From CAYRKT01 sp964425005 (GTDB taxonomy: Bacteria; Synergistota; Synergistia; CAYRKT01): a stretch of DNA of 6,896 nt. The notes below the pieces were generated by a model, which was not told the DNA's origin, searched no databases, and saw only the letters and a list, made by a program, of their open reading frames with translations. Where the stretch lies: the NCBI GenBank assembly GCA_964425005.1, contig CAYRKT010000085.1:1-6896 (forward strand), read 5' to 3'. Shown here in pieces: positions 1 to 5,407 of this stretch; within the stretch, counting starts at the first letter, position 1, and each line of letters opens with the position of its first letter. The position numbers and the translations under genes were made by a program.

Positions 1-1471
1 CCCATATCCCCTCCCCGGGGACCTCCCTGAAGCCCTCCACGGGCAAGGCCCCATCCCCCGAGGAGGCCACGGCCCTGGACAGGGGGTGCCTCGAGAGGGA
101 GGCCAGGGAGGCGGCCAGGGGCAAGGCCCATTCGGGGACGGTGCGTCCCACCACCCTGGGCCTGCCCAGCGTCAGGGTTCCGGTCTTGTCGAGGACCAGA
201 GCCCCGACGGAGGAGGCCGTCTGGACGGCCTCGCCGTTCCTCACCAGGATCCCGAGGCGGGAGGCCAGCCCCAGGCCAGAGGCCAGGGCCACGGGGGTGG
301 CTATGCCGAGGGCGCAGGGGCAGGCCACCACCAGGACGGAGAGGGAGGAGAGGAGCGCCGTCGTCCACCCATCGCCCCTGTCCCACCTCAGGGGCAGGAC
401 CGAGGAGAGGGAATCCGAGAGGGATCTCAGGACCTCGGGCACGAGGAGCCAGCCCAGGGCGGAGAGGAGGGAGAGGAGCAGCACCGCCGGGACGAAGAGG
501 CCCGATATCCTGTCGGCCATCTGCTGGATGGGGGTCTTGCCCCCGAAGGCCTCCTCCACCAGCTTCGCCATCCTGGCGGCGAAGGAATCGGAGGCCCCCC
601 TCGTGGCCCTCACCCTGACGAACCCGTCCAGGGAGGTGGAGCCGCTTCTCACCTCATCGCCTGGCCCCCTGAGCACGGGCATGGGCTCCCCCGTCACGGC
701 CGACTCGTCGAGGAAGCACTCCCCCTCCTCCACCACCCCGTCTACGGGGACCCTGTCCCCCGGCCTGAGGGCCACCAGGTCCCCGGGCCTTACGGCCTCC
801 GCGGGGACGGTGAGCTCCGTCCCGTCCTCCTGGACGAGCGTCGCCTCCCGGGGCCTGAGCGAAAGGAGAGACCGAAGCTCCCTGGTGGCAGAGAGCCTCA
901 GCGCCGTCTCCAGGGCCCTCCCCCCCAGGTGGAGGGAGACCATCATGGCCCCCAGCATGCCGAAGGAGGGGACGGGTAGCCCGAGGGCGCCGGCCAGGGA
1001 GGTCGCCCAGGACGCCAGGGCTCCCAGGGATATGAGGGAGTCCATGTTGGCGTGGAGGTGAAGGAGGGCTATGGTGGCCCCCCTGAGGGCTCGCCTCCCC
1101 AGCCAGAATATCACCGCCCCGGAGAGGAGGGCCTCCAGGGCCGGGGGCATGTGGAGGTGGAGGAGCATGGGGAGGAGGAGCAGGGCGACCAGGGGGATGG
1201 AGAGGAGGAGGTCTCGCCTCAAGGCCCTGTACCTTTCCTCCTCGGTGGCGCCGGGCTCCTCCCGGGACGGACGGTAGCCGGCTCGCCTCACGGCCTCGAA
1301 GAGGAGCTCCTCGGGGACGTCCTCCTCCAGCACCACGTAGGCCTTCGAGGTGGTGAGGTTCACCGAGGCCCTCCTCACCCCCTTCACCCGCTCCAGGGCC
1401 CTCTCCACCCTGGCGGCGCAGGAGGCGCAGGTCATCCCGAGCACCCAAAAGCTTTTGTGGCTAGAGGACAA
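1..1471 (-). CDS. copA: Copper-type P1B heavy-metal-translocating ATPase, C-terminal part missing at window edge
   Basis: ATP-driven exporter of Cu(I) (possibly Ag(I)) across the cytoplasmic membrane. Only the first 490 codons are in the window. Numbered from TTG at 1471: N-terminal heavy-metal-associated domain with GMTCASC (Cys15, Cys18); first membrane helices from about 88; NMDSLISLG at 142-150, typical of copper pumps; actuator domain with TGE at 260-262; transmembrane CPC (384-386) inside ACPCALGIATP; phosphorylation site DKTGTLT with Asp428; nucleotide-domain His462-Pro463. The late YN and MxxSS copper signatures lie beyond the edge, so the ion is inferred. There are three possible starts: ATG 1435, GTG 1444, TTG 1471. 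I chose TTG because the first beta strand of the metal-binding fold (KSFWVLGM) precedes the ATG, and because GGAGG (1481-1485) sits 9 bases upstream. It overlaps the end of yedF by 11 bases, implying co-transcription and probable translational coupling. Family very secure; ion and start less so. Confidence 0.93.
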   Translation of the reverse strand, partial: MSSSHKSFWVLGMTCASCAARVERALERVKGVRRASVNLTTSKAYVVLEEDVPEELLFEAVRRAGYRPSREEPGATEEERYRALRRDLLLSIPLVALLLLPMLLHLHMPPALEALLSGAVIFWLGRRALRGATIALLHLHANMDSLISLGALASWATSLAGALGLPVPSFGMLGAMMVSLHLGGRALETALRLSATRELRSLLSLRPREATLVQEDGTELTVPAEAVRPGDLVALRPGDRVPVDGVVEEGECFLDESAVTGEPMPVLRGPGDEVRSGSTSLDGFVRVRATRGASDSFAARMAKLVEEAFGGKTPIQQMADRISGLFVPAVLLLSLLSALGWLLVPEVLRSLSDSLSSVLPLRWDRGDGWTTALLSSLSVLVVACPCALGIATPVALASGLGLASRLGILVRNGEAVQTASSVGALVLDKTGTLTLGRPRVVGRTVPEWALPLAASLASLSRHPLSRAVASSGDGALPVEGFREVPGEGIW

Positions 1472-2027
1472 GGGCCTCCCCCTCCATGAGGGCCTGGGCT
1501 ATGGAGAACATGTCCCCCACGGATCCCACCTTGAGGGAGTCCCTAAGGCCAAGGTAGTCCAGGCAGGTCCCGCAGGATATTATCTCCACGCCCCTCCTCT
1601 CGAGCTCCCTAAGGTGCTCGAGGACCTGTCCCTCGTGGGTGGTGAGCTTCACCCCGAAGTTCACGAAGATCACCTTGGAGGGAAGGGGCCTGGCCTCGAG
1701 GAGGGCGTAGAAGAAGGTCCTCATCAGCACCGATCCCAGCTCGTCCGATCCCCTCCCGATGGAGTCGGAGGTGACCAGAAGCACCTTGCCGCCGAAGGCG
1801 GGCGAGGCGGGACAGGCATCCGCCCTGGAAAGCCTCACCACGGCATGCCCCTCGCCCTGTACGACCTCGAAGGAGGCCCCCATCGAGAGGGCCATCCTCC
1901 TCAGGTTGGAGAGGGCCACCTCGCTGTCCACCAGGACCTCCACTTCGGCCGACTCCTCCAGAGCCCTCTTGGCCAGCACCACCGGCTTGGGGCACGGAAG
2001 GCCCCTCGCGTCCACTACCTTCTTCAA
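1461..2027 (-). CDS. yedF: YedF-type selenium/sulfur metabolism protein (TusA domain plus DsrE-like domain)
   Basis: A 188-residue cytoplasmic protein with two domains. Residues 1-68 form a TusA-like sulfur-carrier domain: ARGLPCPKPVV carries the CPxP signature with Cys12, the expected persulfide- (or selenide-) bearing cysteine. Residues 81-188 form a DsrE/F-like domain with TSDSIGRGSDELG near the start and SCGTCLDY (Cys152, Cys155) near the end. This architecture matches the family called sulfurtransferase-like selenium metabolism protein YedF, found mainly in selenium-using anaerobes. The exact reaction is not established; a role in moving sulfur or selenium as a cysteine-bound persulfide/selenide is inferred. 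I chose TTG at 2027 because GGAGG (2037-2041) is 9 bases upstream and the protein then begins MKKVVDARGL as homologs do. An ATG at 2057 would add 10 poorly conserved residues and has its start only 1 base from the preceding stop. It is the middle gene of the operon. Confidence 0.9.
   Translation of the reverse strand: MKKVVDARGLPCPKPVVLAKRALEESAEVEVLVDSEVALSNLRRMALSMGASFEVVQGEGHAVVRLSRADACPASPAFGGKVLLVTSDSIGRGSDELGSVLMRTFFYALLEARPLPSKVIFVNFGVKLTTHEGQVLEHLRELERRGVEIISCGTCLDYLGLRDSLKVGSVGDMFSIAQALMEGEALVL
1481..1485 (-). promoter_or_regulatory. Ribosome binding site for the copper ATPase, inside the end of yedF
   Basis: GGAGG on the minus strand, 9 bases before TTG at 1471. The other two genes of the operon have the same spacing, which supports the TTG over the downstream ATG at 1435 (no visible Shine-Dalgarno). 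Because it lies in yedF coding sequence, ribosomes finishing yedF would pass over it. Confidence 0.5.
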
Positions 2028-2036
2028 GCCAGAACA

Positions 2037-2041
2037 CCTCC
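2037..2041 (-). promoter_or_regulatory. Ribosome binding site deciding the TTG start of yedF
   Basis: GGAGG on the minus strand in the 31-base gap after the aminotransferase stop, 9 bases before TTG 2027. It would fall inside the coding sequence if the ATG at 2057 were used, so it argues for the shorter protein. Confidence 0.6.
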
Positions 2042-2058
2042 TTCCGAGAGATCCCATC

Positions 2059-3189
2059 TCAAAGGGGCAACCTGGAGAGGAAGGAGGAGGTCCTGCTGAG
2101 GGCCTCCTCCAGGACCTCCCTCCTGCAGGCGTATCCGAGCCTCAGGTAGCCCTCGTGCTCGGGACCGAAGGCCGTCCCGGGGACGAAGAGGACCCCCTCC
2201 TCCTCGAGGAGCCGAAGGCAGAGCTCCCTCGAGGGGACGCGGTGGTGGAACTTCACGAAGGCGGTCGTCCCGGCCCTGGGGGGGACCACCGACAGCCCCG
2301 GGGTGGATTCGACCCACCGAAGGAGGGCCTCCCTGTTGCCCCTGACCAGCGGCAGGTTTCGCGCCAGGACCTCATCCCTGTTCTCCAGGAGGAGGGAGGA
2401 GAGCAGGTCGTCCACCTTGCCGCAGGATATGGTGGTGTAGTCCCTGATGGGCAAGAACAGCTCGAGCACCTCCCTCCTCGCGGCTATCCAGCCTACCCTG
2501 AGCCCGGAGGCCGAGTAGACCTTCGAGACGCTCCCGGTGCTTATGCCCCTCTCGTATAGGTCCACCACAGAGGGGGTGGAGTAGGGCTCCCCCTCGTGCT
2601 CCAGCCCCCGGTAGACCTCGTCGCAGAGGACGTAGGCCCCCATCCTGTCGGCGACACCGCATATCTCCGACAGGAGCCCAGCGTCCATCAGGGCCCCGGT
2701 GGGGTTGTTGGGGTTGTTCAGGCATATGAGCCTGGCCCTGCCCTCGCACAGCCGCGAAAGCTCCTCCAGGTCCGGCAGGAAGGCGTCCTCCTCCCGAAGC
2801 CTCAGGGCCCTCACCTCGGCCCCCAGGGCCTCCGCCACCGACAGGAGCTGCTGGTAGGTGGGCCAGACGGAGACCACCAGGTCCCCCCTCTCCACCAGCC
2901 CCCACAGGACCAGGAAGTTGGCCCCTATGCCGCCGTGGCAGACCAGGACCTCCTCGGGGGAGACGTCCCCGTACAGGGAGGCTATCGCCCTCCTGAGCCT
3001 GAGGGACCCCGGGATCTCCCCGTAGTCCAGCTTGATCGACAGGAGCTCCTCCTGAGCCCCCTCGAGGTCGGACAGCTCCAGGACCTCCCTGACGGTCAAG
3101 TGGGCCACGCAGGTCTCGGCCACGTTAAGCCTCGCCCTGGTCTCGTGCTCGTTCATCCACTCCTCCACGCCGAAAGGCCTGATCCACAA
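2059..3189 (-). CDS. Class I/II fold PLP-dependent aminotransferase, substrate unknown
   Basis: A 376-residue fold-type I PLP enzyme of the aspartate aminotransferase superfamily. Visible signatures: HGGIGAN (85-91) at the cofactor phosphate loop; LNNPNNPTG (157-165) with the Asn that contacts PLP; CDEVY (189-193) with Asp190 and Tyr193; Schiff-base Lys223 in SVSKVYSASGLRVGW; and Arg350 in YLRLGYA, the expected substrate-carboxylate arginine. The N-terminus, RPFGVEEWMNE...NVAETCV, resembles a subgroup of clostridial and synergistete enzymes annotated only as aminotransferases, distantly related to capreomycidine synthase. Transamination is the default guess. A C-S or C-Se lyase role is possible in this family and would suit the yedF neighbour, but no residue here proves it. 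The start is TTG at 3189, with GGAGG (3199-3203) 9 bases upstream. It is the first gene of the operon, followed by yedF after 31 bases. Fold and cofactor are certain; reaction is not. Confidence 0.9.
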   Translation of the reverse strand: MWIRPFGVEEWMNEHETRARLNVAETCVAHLTVREVLELSDLEGAQEELLSIKLDYGEIPGSLRLRRAIASLYGDVSPEEVLVCHGGIGANFLVLWGLVERGDLVVSVWPTYQQLLSVAEALGAEVRALRLREEDAFLPDLEELSRLCEGRARLICLNNPNNPTGALMDAGLLSEICGVADRMGAYVLCDEVYRGLEHEGEPYSTPSVVDLYERGISTGSVSKVYSASGLRVGWIAARREVLELFLPIRDYTTISCGKVDDLLSSLLLENRDEVLARNLPLVRGNREALLRWVESTPGLSVVPPRAGTTAFVKFHHRVPSRELCLRLLEEEGVLFVPGTAFGPEHEGYLRLGYACRREVLEEALSRTSSFLSRLPL

Positions 3190-3198
3190 GGGATAACA

Positions 3199-3203
3199 CC
3201 TCC
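3199..3203 (-). promoter_or_regulatory. Ribosome binding site for the aminotransferase
   Basis: GGAGG (within GGAGGTG) on the minus strand, 9 bases before the TTG start at 3189. No ATG lies nearby in frame, so this site fixes the unusual TTG start. Confidence 0.65.
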
Positions 3204-3215
3204 AGACAGGGAGAT

Positions 3216-3221
3216 ATTATA
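3216..3221 (-). promoter_or_regulatory. Candidate -10 box of the aminotransferase-yedF-copA operon
   Basis: TATAAT on the minus strand, identical to the sigma-70 -10 consensus. It predicts a transcript start near 3209 and a leader of about 20 bases ending with the GGAGG. The hexamer 17 bases upstream (3239-3244) reads GGGAAA, which is a poor -35. The box overlaps one arm of the palindrome at 3217-3237, as expected for a repressor-controlled promoter. Confidence 0.55.
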
Positions 3222-3237
3222 CCCCATAGGGGTATAA
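3217..3237. promoter_or_regulatory. Perfect palindrome, probable operator of CsoR/CstR type
   Basis: Inverted repeat TTATACCCC / GGGGTATAA around a 3-base ATA spacer, with no mismatch in the 9-bp arms. The A/T-rich flank followed by a C-run and G-run (TACCCC...GGGGTA) is the general form of operators bound by the CsoR/RcnR/CstR repressor family, which sense Cu(I), other metals, formaldehyde or persulfides. It occupies the -10 and most of the spacer of the promoter reading toward the aminotransferase. Binding would therefore block a transcript that ends in a copper pump. The palindrome and its position are seen directly; the regulator is inferred, and no csoR-like gene lies in this window. Confidence 0.55.
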
Positions 3238-3241
3238 ATTT

Positions 3242-3265
3242 CCCCCTCGCCCTTCGGCGAGGGGG
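3242..3265 (-). terminator. Hairpin after the ribonucleotide reductase stop, probable terminator
   Basis: Perfect 10-bp GC-rich stem (CCCCCTCGCC / GGCGAGGGGG) closing a 4-base loop, starting 2 bases after the reductase stop codon. Read on the minus strand it is followed by AAATTTATA, so the U-run is short and interrupted. It may be a weak intrinsic terminator or an RNA 3'-end stabiliser. It abuts the -35 region of the downstream operon, so it also separates the two transcription units. Confidence 0.6.
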
Positions 3266-3267
3266 CC

Positions 3268-5298
3268 TCAAAGGGGCTCGTTGAGCTCGCAGGTCCTGCA
3301 GCCCGAGTAGGGGTCGTGGGGGCCCTCCCTGAGCACCGGGGGTCGCGAGCCCTCCCTGTAGACGGTTATCCCCTTGCACCCCCTCCTCCAGGCCTCCAGG
3401 AAGATCTCCTCCACCTCCCTGGGGCCGGCGCTTCGGGGCAGGTTGACCGTGGAGCTTATGGATTGGTCCACGTGCCTCTGGATGGTCCCCTGGAGGGAGA
3501 CCCTGCCCCTCGCCTCCACTCGATGGGCCGTCACCAGCGCCGGCGGGAGCTCTGCGGGATCGCCTTCGAACCCCCTTAGCCTTCGCCACTCCCCCAGGAG
3601 GGGGTGTTCGTAGAGGACCTCCTCCCCGAGGCTTTCCACCCTGCGGGACACGCGCAGGTGGAAGATGGGCTCTATCCCCGAGGAGGTGCCCGCGAGGAGG
3701 GAACCGGACCCCACCGGGGGGCAGGTCAGGAGCGCGCAGTTCCTGAGGCCAAATCGCTGCAGCACCTCCATCTCCTCGCCGAAGTGGGAGAAGAAGGGGC
3801 TTCGGAAGTGCCGGCCCGGGTCGAAGGCCGGGAAGGTCCCCCTCTCCCTCGCCAGGAGGGCGCTCTCCACGTAGGCCACCTTCCTGATGAAGGAGAAGAG
3901 GTCGTCGCAGAAGGAGGTCGAGGCCAAAGAGCCGTACTCGATCCCCAGCTTGACCAGGGCGTCCGCCAGGCCCGTCACCCCCAGGCCTATCCTCCTACCC
4001 CAGGCGGCGTGGGAGCGCTGCTGGGGAAGGGGGTGCAGCTCCAGCCCCGCCTCCAGGGCGTCGTCCAGGAAGCGAACGCCCCACCTTATCGCCCTCCCCA
4101 GGGAGGTCAGGTCCATCTGGGCCCCCCCGGAGAAGGGGTTCACCACGAAGGCCGAGAGGTTCAGGCTCCCCAGGCAGCAGCAGCCGTAGGGCTCCAGGGT
4201 GACCTCGGAGCAGGGGTTGGTGGAGAGGATCCCCATCCCGGCGTACTCGGTGGTGGAGAACCTCCTGGCCCTGGAGATGAAGATCACCCCTGGCTCGGCG
4301 CTGTCGAAGGCGCAGTGGACCAGCTCGTCCCACAGCTCCCTCGCCCTGACCCTCCTGTAGACCCTCCTCCTCCTGACCTCCACCCCGGAGGGGCCCACCA
4401 GCAGGTAGAAGGGGCCCGGGAGGTAGTAGGGGCTCGGGGAGCCCATGAAGACCAGGGAGAGGCCCGAAGGGGTGGGAAGGGCTTCCGCCTCCGCCCTCGC
4501 CTCGGCCTCCGACAGGGGCTCCTCCAGGGCCTTCCTCCTCAGCCTCTCCAGGGAGAGCATCAGCTCCGCCAGGGCGGCCACATCGCCCCCCATGGGGCCG
4601 TCCAGGAGCTCCTCCCTGGTGCAGGGGGCGGGATACCACATCTCCCAGAGGTCGTCCCTCAGCACGGCCTCCACGAAGGAGTCCTCCACCAGGAGGGAGA
4701 CGTTGGCGTACCTCACCCGGGACCTGTCCGGGTCGGCCTTGGCCCTCACGAAATCGAAGGCGTCCGGATGGGCGCAGTGGAGGGTGAGCATGAGGGCACC
4801 CCTCCTCCCCATCTGCCCGATGGTCCCCGTCACCTGGGAGAAGAGCTCCATGAAGGAGGCGGCCCCGCTGGAGGTGAGGGCGGCGTTGGAGACCTTCTCG
4901 CCCCTGGGCCTTAGGATCGACAGGTCCACCCCCACCCCCCCGCCGTAGGAGAAGGTCCTGGCCGCCTCGAGGGCTGCCCCCATGATCCCCTCCACGGAGT
5001 CCTCCCTGATGGGGATCAGGTAGCAGTTGGCCAGGGTGGCCCTCCTCCCGGAGCCGGCGGCGAACATGATCCTACCGCCCGGGACGAACCTGAAGTCCCA
5101 CAGGAGCCAGCGAAAGCCCTCGAGGGCCCTCTCCGGGTCCGGGTCGAACCTGGAGATCTCCCTCGCGAGCCTCTCCCACATCTGGGGCGGCTCCTCCTCC
5201 AGGACCTCTCCCCCTTCTCCCCTCAGGGCGTACCTCTCCAGGAAAAGCCTGGCCCTCAAAGCGTCCCCCCGGAAGAACTCAAGGGCTCCCAAGGACAT
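3268..5298 (-). CDS. nrdJ: Class II (adenosylcobalamin-dependent) ribonucleoside reductase
   Basis: Reduces ribonucleotides to deoxyribonucleotides for DNA synthesis, using an adenosylcobalamin-generated thiyl radical, so it needs neither oxygen nor a small subunit. Numbered from ATG 5298 (676 residues): PGGRIMF near 73-79; NCYLI with Cys92, the first redox cysteine; active-site NPCSE with Asn361, Cys363 (thiyl) and Glu365; YGCCCLGSLNL, where Cys374 matches the second redox cysteine; PPVGSGS (527-533) and SSGIEPIF; HVDQSISSTVNLP (609-621); GCKGITVYREGSR (640-652). The tail ends with a CxxC pair (Cys667, Cys670), probably the re-reducing dithiol, but much shorter than in many homologs. There is no N-terminal ATP-cone. 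Residues about 224-315 look like an enlarged, Glu/Arg-rich insertion. ATG 5298 is 3 bases from GAAGG; TTG 5292 sits 9 bases from it and may be the true start. It stands alone and is divergent from the dehydratase. Class II is inferred from motifs and lack of a nearby nrdB. Confidence 0.92.
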   Translation of the reverse strand: MSLGALEFFRGDALRARLFLERYALRGEGGEVLEEEPPQMWERLAREISRFDPDPERALEGFRWLLWDFRFVPGGRIMFAAGSGRRATLANCYLIPIREDSVEGIMGAALEAARTFSYGGGVGVDLSILRPRGEKVSNAALTSSGAASFMELFSQVTGTIGQMGRRGALMLTLHCAHPDAFDFVRAKADPDRSRVRYANVSLLVEDSFVEAVLRDDLWEMWYPAPCTREELLDGPMGGDVAALAELMLSLERLRRKALEEPLSEAEARAEAEALPTPSGLSLVFMGSPSPYYLPGPFYLLVGPSGVEVRRRRVYRRVRARELWDELVHCAFDSAEPGVIFISRARRFSTTEYAGMGILSTNPCSEVTLEPYGCCCLGSLNLSAFVVNPFSGGAQMDLTSLGRAIRWGVRFLDDALEAGLELHPLPQQRSHAAWGRRIGLGVTGLADALVKLGIEYGSLASTSFCDDLFSFIRKVAYVESALLARERGTFPAFDPGRHFRSPFFSHFGEEMEVLQRFGLRNCALLTCPPVGSGSLLAGTSSGIEPIFHLRVSRRVESLGEEVLYEHPLLGEWRRLRGFEGDPAELPPALVTAHRVEARGRVSLQGTIQRHVDQSISSTVNLPRSAGPREVEEIFLEAWRRGCKGITVYREGSRPPVLREGPHDPYSGCRTCELNEPL

Positions 5299-5340
5299 CA
5301 CCCTTCTCGACCTTAAGCGTTCGCGACGCCTTCCATAAGG

Positions 5341-5346
5341 ATTATA
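5341..5346 (-). promoter_or_regulatory. Candidate -10 box for the ribonucleotide reductase
   Basis: TATAAT on the minus strand, giving a leader of about 36 bases to ATG 5298. No clear TTGACA is found 16-18 bases upstream; that region (about 5363-5370) overlaps the palindrome at 5360-5378. It shares four bases with the opposing -10 candidate at 5343-5348. Confidence 0.45.
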
Positions 5347-5348
5347 CT
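5343..5348 (+). promoter_or_regulatory. Candidate -10 box for the dehydratase
   Basis: TATACT on the plus strand with a weak -35-like TTCGCG at 5320-5325 (17-base spacer). It would start a transcript near 5355, placing the palindrome at 5360-5378 at the very 5' end of the mRNA. The overlap with the reductase -10 implies the two promoters cannot be occupied together. Confidence 0.35.
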
Positions 5349-5359
5349 AGTAGGGCGAA

Positions 5360-5378
5360 GGGGAAGGGTACCTTCCCC
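5360..5378. promoter_or_regulatory. Perfect palindrome in the divergent promoter region
   Basis: Inverted repeat GGGGAAGG / CCTTCCCC (8-bp arms) around GTA. For the reductase it covers the -35 region; for the dehydratase it lies just after the predicted transcript start. It could be an operator acting on either gene or a 5' leader hairpin. It does not match the AT-rich NrdR-box pattern usually seen at reductase genes. Apart from this and the two -10 boxes I see nothing else definite in the roughly 100-base gap. Confidence 0.4.
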
Positions 5379-5407
5379 TATCGTCGTCCGAAGAGGGGGT
5401 GAAATCC

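Noticed and set aside
86..1061. Two overlapping plus-strand open frames opposite the copper ATPase
   Set aside because: Both are antisense shadows of the ATPase reading frame, which has DKTGTLT, CPC and TGE motifs. Their own translations are compositionally biased and unrecognisable.
654..1448. Minus-strand open frame of 264 codons in the ATPase region
   Set aside because: It is the same strand but a shifted frame; the translation is Gly/Arg/Pro-rich without motifs, whereas the true frame gives a textbook P-type ATPase.
2028..2057. Longer yedF starting at ATG 2057
   Set aside because: It would put the good GGAGG inside the coding sequence and add 10 residues not expected before the KKVVDARGL start of the TusA domain.
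1759..2559. Plus-strand open frame spanning the yedF-aminotransferase junction
   Set aside because: It crosses the gap between two well-supported minus-strand genes and has no motif or plausible ribosome binding site.
3604..4914. Long plus-strand open frame (436 codons) opposite the ribonucleotide reductase
   Set aside because: The translation is low-complexity (Gly/Pro/His/Gln/Glu-rich) with no recognisable motif and lies wholly antisense to a gene with clear active-site motifs. Stop codons are rare in antisense frames of this GC-rich, GAG/AGG-heavy DNA.
5299..5398. Possible cobalamin riboswitch before the B12-dependent reductase
   Set aside because: The space is only about 100 bases, the predicted leader is about 36 bases, and no B12-box-like conserved segment is visible.
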